The notes: generated from the sequence alone by a model not told the origin. Counted from the first letter of the stretch, positions 1-11,125 are shown. The stretch is DNA of 64,000 nucleotides from Tenodera sinensis (GCA_030765045.1 CM060962.1:167326194-167390193); one strand, 5' to 3'. Numbers and translations: made by a program.

Positions 1-775
1 ATCTAATTCTATAGTCTCTGAGGGTTTAGGGCATTATAACTTAAATTGTCTTTGGTTGTCTTTATTTTGTAATAGAACAGGTATAATGACTTCTGCCCAT
101 TGGACTGGTATGATGTGTGTTATTATGAATGGTGACTCCTTTCATTCTCCACGCGTAAGCTTTTGCATGATATTTTGTTCCATTCTTTCACCATGTATTC
201 GATAGACGAGTACATTGATATGCTTCTGACCTACGGAGAAACAAGAGGAAATTTACAAAGCAACTCAGCATCTATACCGGATGGGATATCCTAATAGACA
301 ACAACAATGCCAAAAAATGGAAATAAAGCAATTACAAATTAAAATAACAGAGTTTATCATAACAATTGTTCAGCAAATGTTATTTGTGAATATTAAACGT
401 TAAAAAATAGCACATGCAGGAGAGTCGAACCACATCTACACCAGATGGATTACTTACGAGTCGGGCCCTCGTTCCAGCTGAGCTACCTGGTAACGAGAGA
501 GGTAAACCTTCCGTTTAACATGTAGTATTCGCTGGTCCCAAAGAACATTTGCAGAGGTGCTAGCGTCAGCTGTCTAATTACGAGTATATTAAAAGGCAAT
601 GCTCAAACATTTATATTAGTATACCTATTAATTTCATCGAGTGTGTAACCAAAGACATCCATGTTAAATATTTGGGTAGAACCAAGCATAGAAGCCGATG
701 TTTTCATGTTAGAGTATAAAGCGCGGAGTGCATAAGGCTGGAAAATAAGGGACAGCTGACTCACCTGGTATATTT
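1..775 (-). mobile_element. Family H dispersed repeat, copy 1, with internal tRNA-like promoter
   Basis: Aligns along its whole length with 37403-38105 in the same orientation. Shared blocks include the start (GTCTCTGAGGGTTTAGG), the middle (the tRNA-like part) and the end (GACAGCTGACTCACCTGGTA here, GGCAGCTGACTCACCTGGTA there). Between about 290 and 370 this copy has an extra ~85 bp of A-rich sequence missing from copy 2. The strand is set by the tRNA-like segment at 412-495, which reads on the minus strand with an A box (TAGCTCAGCTGG) and a B box (GGTTCGACTCTCC). Seen: two long diverged copies. Inferred: a non-autonomous retroelement with an internal RNA polymerase III promoter. The left end lies outside or at the window edge. 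No coding frame was recognised. Confidence 0.75.
412..495 (-). promoter_or_regulatory. tRNA-like internal Pol III promoter of family H
   Basis: Read on the minus strand, A-box TAGCTCAGCTGG is followed about 45 nt later by B-box GGTTCGACTC, the spacing found in tRNA genes. The equivalent site in the other copy is 37755-37850, where both boxes are changed (TAGATCGGCTGG; GGTTCGACCACC). The acceptor stem does not close well, so a working tRNA is unlikely. It sits in the middle of the repeat rather than at an end, which is unlike a simple tRNA-headed SINE. Confidence 0.55.
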
Positions 776-1249
776 TTACACAATATTGATTTGATTTGTA
801 ATGTAGTGGTTGAGTAAAACCTTCACTGTGTGTGCATTATACTGTCTGACACTGTATCACTTGACAGATAGTAAGTAGTAAAGATATGAAAACAACACTC
901 AGCTGTTTCTAAAACAAGTGCAAGTCCAATGTTTTGTTACCACTATTTTTCATTCGAATGAAGTGAATTGTATGTCATATTTTGTGTATCAATCATCAGA
1001 GCCCTTGCTTCTTGTAATCCCACTGGGTCCATATGAACCCAATTAAAAACCTAACTCAGTAACAAAATTTTAAAATATAAACTTGATTGCATTTTGGGGA
1101 ACATTTCTAACCCTAAAATAACAAATTATTTGTCTAAAATATTTATAATTTGGGTTGGAAAGGGTCAATAAATCATAGGAACGTTAAAATGGTCTCAGTC
1201 CTAAGGGTGCTTAGTATCGAACTAGATCTCTAGTAGTGTATTTAAACAC

Positions 1250-1380
1250 CACTCACCACAACTGCACAGCCTGCTGCAACTTACCTGAAAAAGAAGGAAA
1301 TTATGTAACAGTTTACTCACAAAATAAGTATAAAATATGACATAGCACTTGATCTATTAATGCAGTAGGCATTAGATGTA
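1250..1380. repeat. Short dispersed repeat J, copy 1
   Basis: CTGCTGCAACTTACCTG and flanking words (CACCACTCACCAC before, a shared TAGGCATTA after) recur at 22185-22290 (TCAACTCACCACTACTGC, then CTGCTGCAACTTACCTG). Only about 100 bp can be matched by eye and the class is unknown. Confidence 0.35.
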
Positions 1381-1739
1381 TCTGGCTCTCGTGGTCGTCT
1401 TCTGTGGTTCTGCCTGGTTTCTTCTATCCTAAAAACACTTAGTTCTACATTGATCTACTGCAGCTACCAACTCCCAGGATAGAGATGAAGCGACGGAAGC
1501 ACAGGAGACTACGCTACGGGAAAACACGCCCCAGAGACGCGTGGAAGTTCCTTACAATTCCAGGCTCGAAGACCCCTTCTACTACTGGAGCTACCTAGAG
1601 AAAGCAATGAACGACCCATCTATCAAGCAGCTCTCTACTATCTACGTTTTCTTTAAGCAAGCATCCGGCCCATCTATCAGGCACCTAAATACCCCATAAA
1701 ACCTAGAAGCACAACTGAAAGTTAAGAAGAAAGCACAAT

Positions 1740-1925
1740 GAAAGGGAAATGATGGAAAGAAAATCATGGTAAATGAGAGAACACACCAGTATGCGCCTAT
1801 CGACAGGGGAAAACCGCGAAAAATCCAAGGCCAAAGTGGGTGAATGATGGGAATGGAACCTGGGACCTCTCAAATGCGAACCTCACATGTTTCCGCGGAG
1901 TTACCTTCCTCGGTAGACTAGGACT
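1740..1925 (-). mobile_element. SINE family E, copy 1 (tRNA-headed)
   Basis: On the minus strand the head reads GGTAACTCCGCGGAAACATG and then a B-box-like GGTTCCATTCCC. The rest follows the family order seen at 20605, 16775, 29150 and 49440: a conserved AAATGCGAACCTCAC region and a GGATTTTTCGCGGTTTTCCC block. Related GC-rich sequence may extend left to 1450. Diverged; no TSD found. Confidence 0.55.
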
Positions 1926-2955
1926 ATTGCGCCTACTCTTCCTTCAGGAGGAAGGGATAAGATGAGGGAATAGGAACAGCACCAGGGGTCCCTGTCGTTG
2001 TCCAAGTTTCACGCCGAGAAGAAAAAGTACCCTTCTTAAAATTTATCCACCGCATGCCAGCGCCGAAGCCAGCTCCCGCAACCCTGAACCGCCAAAGGAA
2101 ACTAGGGACAGGACAATGTCGTAATAGTGTATAATTCTCCCCAACATTAGTTCACCTAACTTGCAAAGCCATTAAATTGCCCACGGTCAAAGCTCATATT
2201 GCATACCCTTTATCCGTGTGAGACTTTGGTTTATTCGGAAAGTGTATCGTGAATATCACTTGTTACTCGTTAAATTGTCCTATACCGGGTGAGTCACCGA
2301 AACTTTCCACCGAAAACACTTCTGAAACAAAAGTAGAAGCCACTATAAAACTATAATAAAGACTTTCACAGACAAGAAGGCAGGGGCGGAGCTCATTAAG
2401 GTAGATTGCATAGGTATGCCTTTAAAGAATGTAAGGAAATATTATTTTCAACAAAAGGATTGTTTCTTTAATTGGAGATACCTAATTATTTCGATGCAAT
2501 TAGCAACAGAGAAAATAGCATTAAAATGGCACTTGTTTCTTCACAATGGACCAAATCCTGAGAAATTGTAACGTGAAATTCGAAATACAAGGAAACACAC
2601 GTCAGTTGTACTATCTTTCACAAAAGTAAATACCCATCTTCGATGAGATGAGCACGAAGGGTCACCTAATTCTCAGGCGTGCTTGCATAGGTGGTATGGG
2701 AACTAAATTAGTCATATGCTTCCCTTGTTGCTCGGAAGACATGGCAGCCATGTCACCTCGCAACTCATCTCACCTCATAGTTTTGAAAAGCAATATTTCA
2801 GCAATCCTTCTACATTAAAGGGCAAGCATTGCAGATTCAACTTCAGTACACCTGCAGAACATATGTTCTTATGGTGTTTCTGTTAAGTTGTGGACTAGAA
2901 CTAAAATTATTCAGTTTTGGTGCTAGACTTATAGAACGTAAGTCCACTATTCACT
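1926..2955. other. Gene-free interval
   Basis: The first ~190 bp are GC-rich and repeat-like (GGAGGAAGGGATAAGATGAG), perhaps the tail of another SINE. The remainder is AT-rich sequence in which I recognise no gene or repeat. Confidence 0.5.
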
Positions 2956-3030
2956 ATAGCTGTGCTGGCTAAGGCGTGTTCTTTCAAATGAACCGTGTGG
3001 ATAGACATGGGTTCGAGTCCCATTTAACAT
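2956..3030 (+). mobile_element. tRNA-like SINE head or tRNA pseudogene
   Basis: A-box-like TGGCTAAGGCG is followed about 45 nt later by a perfect B box, GGTTCGAGTCC, and then CATTTAAC. The T-stem (ATGGG/CCCAT) closes, but the acceptor stem does not. A tRNA-derived SINE head with no recognisable body is the best reading. Confidence 0.45.
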
Positions 3031-3634
3031 ATTCCTTTTATTTCCATTTTTCTTTTTTCTTTCTTAACGGGTACATTATTATTATTTATATAACCCGTGC
3101 GAAACATAAAATTATACAAACTAATGGAATCTATTTCTAATAAAGCTCCTCCTTTAGATATTTTTATTCCACGTACCGTTGTAACCTTTCCCACCGTCTT
3201 ATGAATGCTGTAGTATGATGGAAATTTTACAAATGAATGCTTCCTAAGATATAAATTGCTGGAAATGAAGCAGGGAACACGCCTACCTTAATTGTCAAAC
3301 ATTCCCCTTGAAATCAATATTTCCCTTAAAACATTCACATTCAAAAGCATCTCCATGAATTTCGTAGGCTATTACCATATTAAAATATGTAAGCGTGTAA
3401 TAGTGCAAATTACCAAATCTGGATGCCAGTTAATATGATACATTAAACAGAACAGAATGCAGTTGTTGAAGCAACCTTTGCACCCAGCAAGGTTGTCATG
3501 TCGTTTATTTCCAAGCAGACACAAAGTTCTCATGTTCCCATTAACTCAATTTGTAGCAGTGTGCCTTCATCTGATTTTCCGTTCCTGATAAAAAGCTGTA
3601 GAGAACTAAACACGTTTGTTGATCTTGTATTGCA

Positions 3635-3745
3635 GAAAATAAACATGCGAAAGACGAGGCTCGAACCCCGGTCAGCTAGCAGTTCTGAATTTCACAGTCA
3701 ACGACGAAGCGCTCTTAGCCATTCGTCAGTTGGGCCTTTGCGCTG
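3635..3745 (-). mobile_element. tRNA-like SINE head
   Basis: On the minus strand GAATGGCTAAGAGCGCTTCG (A box) is followed by GGGGTTCGAGCCTCG (B box) about 50 nt later. The long variable region looks like a class II (Ser/Leu type) tRNA ancestor. No closed acceptor stem, so called SINE or pseudo-tRNA rather than tRNA. Confidence 0.5.
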
Positions 3746-4164
3746 TATCACATGATCTTAAGCTTGCTGTCACTACCTTAGCAGCTAATTTCACTGCAAG
3801 GCGGAAAGTTCGTGTGCACCTTTGGAAAAGTTTAAAAATTTGCGTTTCTTTTTCTAAGCATTCACTTACATTTATTTAGAGGTATAAGGAAAGAGAATAT
3901 TTCTATAACAAGCACGAGTATCGCAGTGTTTATTGTGGAGTTTAAGTTTGTTTAGTTTATTTTTATTAATGACAGACAAATGAGATTGAAATCACTAATA
4001 TCAATAATTAATTTATATTTATTACCTACTCAGAATGTACGCCTATCTTCAAGAACAGTAACGTATTTAAGACGTTACCTGTCTTGGAGAACCCTTTTAA
4101 AAAGCATCACGTTTGAAATGTTTATTTTATTTATTTATTTTATTTAACATTTCTAGCACTCAAG

Positions 4165-4385
4165 GTCGGGCTGCCCAGCGCAACTGTTTGCGAACACGTG
4201 ACAATGAACGCGACATGATAAAGGGTTCTTGAGATTATTCGCGGGGCAGCCGGCGTATTTGTAGAAGTTCCAGAAAAGTTGAAGTTCAAGAAAGGTCCGT
4301 GTTACGTCATCCTCGCTATATAAGGAGGCAAGGCGATGAGAGTGAGTAGTATTTGTGAGTTAAAGACATGAGTCGACACAGCATG
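4165..4385 (+). promoter_or_regulatory. TATA promoter-like segment with heat-shock-element-like motifs (possible solo LTR)
   Basis: TTCCAGAA (4268-4275) and TTCAAGAA (4285-4292) are tail-to-tail GAA modules of the heat shock factor site type. Twenty-five bases later comes TATATAAG (4317-4324), then a purine-rich GAGAGTGAGTAGT leader. A similar order (GAA modules, TATATAAG, GAGTGAGTTAGT) occurs at 46408-46510. A CGGGCTGCCC / GGGGCAGCC inverted pair lies upstream. An AATAAAA polyadenylation-type signal at about 4740 would fit an LTR, but no paired LTR or TSD was found. Confidence 0.45.
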
Positions 4386-4388
4386 CAA

Positions 4389-4419
4389 TGTGTGTGTGTG
4401 CGTGTGCGTGTGTGTGTGC

Positions 4420-4496
<77 letters not shown>
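4389..4496. repeat. (GT)n microsatellite, ~108 bp
   Basis: Nearly pure GT with some CG interruptions in the first 40 bp. Open frames across it encode only Val-Cys or His-Thr repeats and are not genes. Confidence 0.98.
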
Positions 4497-4497
<1 letters not shown>

Positions 4498-4749
4498 ACG
4501 CGCGCGCTGTCATCGGGAGAGATATGTCGCGTCGAAGTAAAGCCAGTGAAGCAGTTTATGTAGTGTCGTGTGATTGCGTTGTGAAAGTCAGCTGTTTTAG
4601 AGAAAGTGAAGAAAGACAGAAAGGAATGAGGCAAGGTTACGAGAAGAAAACAATTGTGAGTTGTAATATCACGAAGGATTGAAGACTGTGCTAAGGTCAG
4701 TAAAAGAGAACTGTGTTATTGTGCATTCAATTTTGCAAGAAAATAAAAT

Positions 4750-4758
4750 GAGAGAGAG

Positions 4759-4803
<45 letters not shown>
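4750..4803. repeat. (AG)n microsatellite
   Basis: AG dinucleotide run with one GGC interruption near 4760. It lies just downstream of an AATAAAA signal. Confidence 0.97.
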
Positions 4804-4807
<4 letters not shown>

Positions 4808-4809
4808 TA

Positions 4810-5490
4810 ACTGGACTGGACTGGATTTTATAATTTTGTTACAGTATGTAAAGATCATTTCAAAGATCCTATTTTTGTTTCAAATAGATTTAAGAATGAA
4901 GATTAGGTGACCCTGTGTATCTTCTCAAAAGCAATTTATCATTTGATGGGGCATCGATTCATTTAATCTATTTCTTTAAGCTGAACAAACAAGTGTGATT
5001 CTATAGTTTCAGCTCCAGGGAGATTGTGTAAATAGCAAAGTTAGCCTTGTCTTTATCTTTCACGAGATAAACTACTGAGAGGTGCTTAAATATCCTGCTC
5101 GATGCTTTCTCGGTATTTCGAGAGAACAGAACAAAGCAACTTCATTATTGCGGTCACCTACCTAACCAACCGAGGTATGTTAACTTCCCATCACAGAACA
5201 GTAATTAGGCAAATTCCAAGCGCGGAATTTCACCTGTCACTTCAGGTGTGCCGACATCTAGAGGTGTGACGTTTCGCGTAGTCAACAGTCATTGTTAGAA
5301 ACCTTCGAGGCAGGGTGTTATATCACTTTTCATCACTGTGATAAAGCTAAATAATATGACATTTTCGTTGAAATTCCTTTCAATAAAAGCAACTCTGTAT
5401 ATTACGCAGCAGATATATGCGTATGTTTCACATTTCCACATATTAGGTAACCAGACGATCGATGAGGCCTGAAAGGTACAAAGACCGCCA
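4810..5490. other. Gene-free interval
   Basis: No recognised gene, TE protein or repeat family. Two overlapping minus-strand frames near 5295-5649 lack any motif. Confidence 0.5.
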
Positions 5491-5497
5491 AAGATAA

Positions 5498-5597
5498 AAC
5501 ATGCATCTGAGTTTATTGATAGTCTCTGGTCCATATGTTATCATTTGTCGGACACAACCTATTCTAAAACAACTATCAATAAACTCAGCCGCATGTT
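5498..5597. repeat. 100 bp inverted repeat / hairpin
   Basis: Left arm 5498-5523 and right arm 5572-5597 are reverse complements over 26 bp with two mismatches (core CTGAGTTTATTGATAGT), separated by 48 bp. No direct repeats flank it. It could be a tiny MITE, a foldback element or the template of a hairpin RNA. Confidence 0.7.
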
Positions 5598-6679
5598 GGA
5601 AATATCGACTTGCGTAAACTGGATTGTAACACCACGTGAGACTTAGCAATATTCAGCTCTCCTAATGCGCTCAATCATTTTTTCCATGGCTATACAAATC
5701 TGGTGTGTTACATTCACATGGCTGTTCTATCCAATATTCTTTATTCTTGTATAACTTCACCAAACGATTTTTTAAAACAAAAAACATTTTTCTATCTACT
5801 GCTTACTAATCAACAAAAACCTTTCCAGGAAGAGTTTAATTACATATTTCGTTGTAGGAACAAGCGGGTAAGAGGAAGCCGAATCAATAGCTCAGATGTT
5901 TAATTACGAGTCACTTTTTCTACCCTTAAAATTCTATAATCTTTCGCCGACATCACGAAAAGCAACTGATTAGCGACTGATAAAGCACTGAACATTTGAG
6001 TGGAATAGGAACTACGTGGAAGTCCATAGTTGTTCTTGTTATCATGCTGTCAGATGAGGCAGGGAAAGGCTGCTGCGGTTGACAACCCCAAACAATCCAA
6101 TAAATCTAGTTTCTGGCAATGAATATTTTTTTTTCTTTTCATTCTTACTTCAGCTAAGAGGCGATCCAATGCAAATGAGTTCCACGAGGGGACACGTACC
6201 CAAGAGAGCTGCTGGCAAGTCCATTTACAGTTTGCATTTCGTTCACATCGCTCTTCCGAAGTGTTTTAATCTCCATTCTTTCCTCCTTCTCACTAAATGG
6301 AAGCAATTCCACACAGTAGACAATTGTAGCCTGCATTCTTGTTTTGAATTTTTAGCATACATCTTACCCACAGAGTGTTTATAAATATGTAAATTAAAAG
6401 TGGACAAATAAATTAAAAGAAAAAATATTAATCCACGAATGGGCGTCGGTCGGCGGTTTGAAGGGTTGCCCAACCTTCACATATGTCTTTGTGTAAGCTA
6501 TGATTCTGGCTAAATTCATTACTCATCTGAGAAACTGTTTTGAAATATCAGTCTGATGTTTTACAGGTAGAAGCATACCTTCTAGCTTCTGATCTACTTC
6601 TGTGCAATAAGTTTGTTTATTAAGGAGGATAACAGCATCTTCTCAATTATGCCGTCCTTTGATTGAAATTTAGCTACAC

Positions 6680-6818
6680 TTATTACTTACTCTACTACGT
6701 ATAGGAAAAATAGATGTCGAACTTTCATCGGAAATTATGTTTTGAGGCACTCTGAACCCAGAAACAACATTTTTAGAGAAAAGTCCGTGTGTGCGTGTCT
6801 GTGAACAGCATAAATTCC
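6680..6818 (-). mobile_element. Family A fragment (3' end)
   Basis: On the minus strand it carries the family A 3' part: AACAGCATAA complement, a short GT/CA stretch, GACTTTTCTCTAAAAATG, TTTCCGATGAAA-like and GACATC blocks. It is directly fused at about 6819 to a tRNA-like B-box segment (next entry). Confidence 0.65.
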
Positions 6819-6885
6819 CATTCCAGTGCCGGGAATAGAACCCGGGATCCCTCATACAGCAGGCAGATGCTCTCAAGTGATTGAT
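6819..6885 (-). mobile_element. Truncated tRNA-like SINE piece
   Basis: GGGTTCTATTCCCGG on the minus strand resembles a degenerate B box. It is preceded by GCATCTGCCTGCTGTATGAG, which fits the A-to-B interval of a tRNA. No body seen. Confidence 0.35.
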
Positions 6886-7120
6886 TTTGTTTTCGCATAA
6901 GCATTTATGTTATTCACTATCACATGCGTTAGAAACTTTGCAGCAGCTCGGAAGTGAAAACTTCTCATTCTGCAAAAATGCACTTGCACACTTATATCGC
7001 AATGTGCTACTAAAGCACCAGGGTATGTAGTTAAATTGATAATGCATCTACTTAATAAACTGAAATTAATTCTAACTGTACTTTCGTGAGGAATAATACT
7101 TTTTGACAGAGCAAGTACGT

Positions 7121-7380
7121 TTTCATGCTGATTTTTTTTTGTAGTGTTTAACGCCCACTTTTACTACATACGGCACCGCAGGCGGTGACCTGATGATACA
7201 TGGAATGAAGATGGAGTACCGGTGGAATGAGATGGCGGGGGAAACTGGAGAACCCGGAGGAAACCCGCCGCTTCGTCCACCACGATTCGTACATGTGGTT
7301 GCCTGGGATCGAACCCGGGGCACTTTGGTGAGAAGCGAATAGTCCAACCACTCGGCTAGGGTGCGGCCTTTCATGCTGAT
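7121..7380 (-). mobile_element. SINE family D, complete copy with 12 bp TSD
   Basis: Element at 7133-7368. On the minus strand it has a tRNA-like head (CTAGCCGAGTGGTTGGACTA A box; GGGTTCGATCCCAGG B box), a body with GTGGACGAAGCGGCGGG, and the tail GGCGTTAAACACTAC followed by a poly-A run. Flanked by direct repeats TTTCATGCTGAT at 7121-7132 and 7369-7380. The perfect TSD and intact boxes indicate a fairly recent insertion. Confidence 0.92.
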
Positions 7381-8250
7381 ATCTTTGCGTACAATGAAGA
7401 GAGCAAGTTTTCCGTAGCATGCTGTAACCAAATTAGAGTGTTATATTCCTGTTTAGATAATGTGTGGAGATGCTCATTTCCCAAGTAATGACGAACGGAA
7501 GCTGAATACGCAACTCCGGAAAACCAGGAGCCAAACCGGAAGTGTTGGGGCCCCATATACGATGTGCTGAGCACTCATATTAAGAGACCTCTCAGTCGCT
7601 CCGCTTCCAGTATTCCTTCCTGGGAAAAATAAAATCTACATCACTTGAACTAAAAGTGAAAAACTGTGCCAACTGGAAAAGACTAGCCCTGCCAAGAATC
7701 AGTGAACAACCATCCTGGGGCCATAAACCTCCCGAGCATTTCTTGAGTGGAATATGACCTGTTTTCTCGCCTCCAAACGGCAACGGCGACACAAACTTCT
7801 CATCATTCTGAAATACAACAAAGTTAGCTTCCCCTTACAAGGACTTTGGCCAAACTACGAAGGCGAAGGAAGAGCAGTTTTAGCTAGTTTAAAGGAATAC
7901 GTTGCACATATTACAAATATGCAAATCTTCATTTTATTTTATTGAACGTTCAATCGTCTACTCAAGGAGCACGATATCAGGAACTCATGGTATAAAACTG
8001 CCTAACTCCCTCAGTAGACGTGAATAAACAAATGTACTGTAAACTTGAATTCTAAAGTGGACGAGTTTCTTTGCCATAAATGTGAAAAAACATCTACCTA
8101 AAGGGTATTTCTTTACTTATGACCATAACAGGAATAAACTCAATTACAATGTTCACAATAAAGTGTAGTCACAAGTAAGTCATCTAAATTATGCACGGGA
8201 AACAAACAAATATTATAGACGAAAATGGAAGGTGTAAGGAAAAAGAGATT
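7381..8250. other. Gene-free interval
   Basis: A somewhat GC-rich stretch (7480-7900) has several short overlapping open frames on both strands with no motif. I see no gene. Confidence 0.45.
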
Positions 8251-8251
8251 C

Positions 8252-9120
8252 AAAATCTGATGTGTTGCACTCACATGACTTTCTCTTCTCTTGTACTAAC
8301 CATTCACACAAACTCTTATTCCTATATCTTCTTCGTGTTAGATAAGATAAACATTTGTACAAATTATCTTATTGCTTATTTCCTTGTAGGTACAAGGGGA
8401 ATATAAGAATACAGTAGGCTTTGTGCGATAGTCAAATCTTTTAAACCTTTGAGATTCCGTTCTCTTTGCACACTTAAAATATAAAAAAATGAACAACGAT
8501 GTTCCATTTCACGAAAGTTTTAAGTTTTCCGAAACTCACACACACCCATATACATACATAACAAGGAATATCTCCGAAATGGTTCACCCTACAAGAAAAT
8601 TTGTTAGACATAAATTGTGTATTTTAGCAAGATCTACATATTTTGTATAGTAAGATTTTGTCTATCTAACGGTTACCAGTTATGCAAAAGTCGTCCACAA
8701 TAAATACTACAGGGGCTATAGCCAGAAAATTCAACATATACATTTCATTTGTCATAAAAATTATCTCAGACATATGACATTTCAATCAAAATCGTTACAG
8801 CCATTTTCAAGAAAATCAAAATTTTCGAAAAATTTTCCCTGTAAAGGGTAGTTTAGGGTGGGGGTATTTTCTTCAAAATCTTTGTGTCGCATCCTTGAGA
8901 GACATTAAACTTAAATACCAACTTTAGTTTTTATCCTACTTTTCGTTTTTGAGTTATGCTGTCCACAGACTGACAGACACACATACACACGGACCTTTTC
9001 TAAAAATGCTTTTTTTTTTATTCAGGTGGTCTTAAAACATTTATTTCCGCTGAAATTTCGACATCGAATTTTTGGGTGGAATACAATACGTCCCCTGCTT
9101 ACCTGTAGAGAAAGTAAAAA
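8252..9120 (+). mobile_element. Family A element, copy 2 (near full length)
   Basis: Begins AAAATCTGATGTGTTGCACT and ends GTAGAGAAAGTAAAAA. Landmarks in order: CTTGTAGGTACAAGGGGAA, GTTCTCTTTGCAC, AACAAGGAATATCTCCGAAA, TGGTTCACYCYACAA, AAAGGGTAGTTTAGGGTG, TTTGAGTTATGCTGTCCACA, a short CA tract (8978-8992), CGGACCTTTTCTAAAAATG, and TTTGGGTGGAATACAATAC. ACTTTCTC(T)ACT-type sequence near the start recurs inverted at the end, so short TIRs are possible. No open frame is conserved between copies, so the element is non-autonomous. It faces copy 3 tail to tail. Confidence 0.85.
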
Positions 9121-9149
9121 CTAAGGGAAAAGAGAAGGATGGTTGGTTT

Positions 9150-9990
9150 TTAACTTCTCTGCTACGTATAGTAAGTAGAGTATTGTATTCCACCCAAACA
9201 TTCGATGTCGAAATTTCACCGGAAATATATGTTTTGAGGCCCCCGAAACCACAAAACGCAAACAGTGCCCGCAAACACTATAACTCAAAAATGAAAATTC
9301 GGTTAAAAGCCAAAGTTCGTATTTAAGTTTGATGTCTTTCAAGGATGCAACACAAAGATTTTGAAGAAACTTCCTCCACCCTAAACTATCTGTTATAAGG
9401 AAAAATTTAGAAAATTCCGATTTTCTCAAAAATGGCTCTAACGATTTTGATTAAAATGTCATACTTTTAAGATATTTTTATGGCAAATGAAATGTATATT
9501 TCGAATTTTCTGGATACACCTGTGTAGTCCTGTTTATTCTTGATGACTTTTCCATAAGTGGTAAACCACAAGAGATGGACCAAATCTTACTATACAAAAA
9601 TATAGGTTTCGTTTTAACACACAAGATATGTCGAAATGCATTTTTCGTGGAGTGAACCATTTCGGACATATTCATTGTTATTTGTGTGAGTTTAGCAATA
9701 CTTACACTTTTCTCAAACGGAAGGTGGTTGTTCAGTTTTTTCTCTTGACCGTACAAAGAGAACGGAATTTTCACCTTAATATAGCGACCAGCTTTAAAAG
9801 ATTTGACTATTGCTAAAAGCCTGCTGCATTTCCATATTCCCCTTGCACCTACAAGAAAATTAGCAATAAGATATTTTCTGTAAACATTTATCTCGACTAA
9901 CAAAGAAGATAGAGGAATAATAGTTGGTAAGAATAGCTGGTACAAGGGTAGAGAAAGTCATGCGAGTGCAACACATCACATTTTGATTAT
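9150..9990 (-). mobile_element. Family A element, copy 3 (inverted relative to copy 2)
   Basis: Reverse complement of the landmarks of copy 2, from TACTATACGTAG-type 3' end sequence at 9158 to the head AAAATGTGATGTGTTGCACT at 9968-9988. Only about 30 bp separates it from copy 2. Unlike most copies, the CA tract is nearly absent here (AACACTATAACTC at 9273-9285). Open frames on either strand are accidental and are not shared by other copies. Confidence 0.85.
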
Positions 9991-10119
9991 GTAATTACTT
10001 CTGCGCTCAACATCTATCTAAATCTACTAACCAGCATCTTGAACTGAATTTCGGAAACGTTGAAAATATATTCATCGAAATAATGGATTTCATTATATAA
10101 ATCTGTTTAATGGTGAATT

Positions 10120-10570
10120 TTATGGGTATTTGCTCTCGGGTTGAATGAACGCCTTACGGATCGACGTGTTTGACTTGGTATATTGAAGGATTGTGACGCA
10201 GCCGCCATGTAAGTTCGGCGCCGGGCTTCGAAAACGTAAAGAGATAGCCCAGCGTAAACACAATAAGCGCTATCGCGAGCTAACTAGGACTTACTCGATG
10301 TTTCGCTATCTCGAACGTTCTGGCAAGAGAGTGTGTGGGCGAGTGAAGTAGCGAATGCAAGTTTCCTTGCGAGTTTCTGAGGACTCTAGCGATTTCCAGT
10401 GAGTGTTTTTCCTGCAAGGAATTGGAGAGTCTTGTATTCGACTCCAAAGCGAGTGAACCGAAGAAGGGGTATATTGGGCGTATTTGGCCACGCAGCTACG
10501 TCGAGAAAGAAAGTGTGGTAAATGTGAAAAAAAAGTGAAGTGACCGTGAACATTAGAACTAGCTGACATT
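10120..10570 (+). mobile_element. HSE-bearing element, copy 1 (LTR- or SINE-like)
   Basis: GC-richer than its surroundings. An HSE-like core GAACGTTCTGGCA lies at 10313-10325, then CAGTGAGTG, then the block TCTTGTATTCGACTCC with AGCGAGTGAACCGAAGAAG (10431-10468). The same order is found at 46408-46700 (+) and 61020-61320 (-). No TATA box is obvious in this copy. No coding frame. Ends are not fixed by a TSD. Confidence 0.6.
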
Positions 10571-10624
10571 ACTGAAGTGACAGTGTGAACTAAGTGAAGT
10601 CTCGCCGAAAGCTAAAGTAGGTCT

Positions 10625-11110
10625 TTAATTGACAATTTAAAAACTGGATCAGTCACAATATGTTTGCTGTAGTATGCGTATAGTCAATAATGGGAGACAG
10701 AAATTTATACTGAAATATTAATCCCATATTGTCATTTCTCAATATTAAAGCCTTAAATTTAAGTATTTCCAGAAGAGTATAGTAGTTTGTACACGTAGAG
10801 TAATATCCTAATCTCTTACACAGTGCATATTTTAGTTTTGATTTTAATTATTCTATTACATCTACATGCTTTATGACCTTAGGATCCTATATGATAGATG
10901 CAGATCCAAGATTCTATCTAAAGAAGGAATTGTAAAATCGAATCAATATTTTTTCTTTAATTGCATCTATAGGAATTTAGAATAATGAAGACATTAACGA
11001 TTTTTTTTAGAATTAATTCAATATGTCTTTTCAATCTGAGACAATTTTGCAAAGTGCACTCATAAATTTTTATTTTCAACTACGTCAACCAGTTGTGCCT
11101 GATTAATTAT
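10625..11110. other. Gene-free AT-rich interval
   Basis: No recognised feature. Confidence 0.5.
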
Positions 11111-11125
11111 AACAATCATCATTAT

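Noticed and set aside
412..495. Functional tRNA gene
   Set aside because: A and B boxes are good, but the acceptor stem does not close and the segment is embedded in a dispersed repeat. The same reasoning applies at 2956, 3635, 37290 and 58500.
4302..4682. Open frames of His-Thr or Val-Cys repeats
   Set aside because: Translation of the (GT)n microsatellite; the same applies at 13132-13335, 24396-24701, 26342-26713, 56694-56910 and 59866-60227.
8252..9120. Family A as a retrotransposon with coding capacity
   Set aside because: No frame is shared between copies and no protein motif is present in any of them.
9478..9945. 155-codon minus-strand frame
   Set aside because: Lies wholly within family A copy 3 and is not preserved in other copies of that element.
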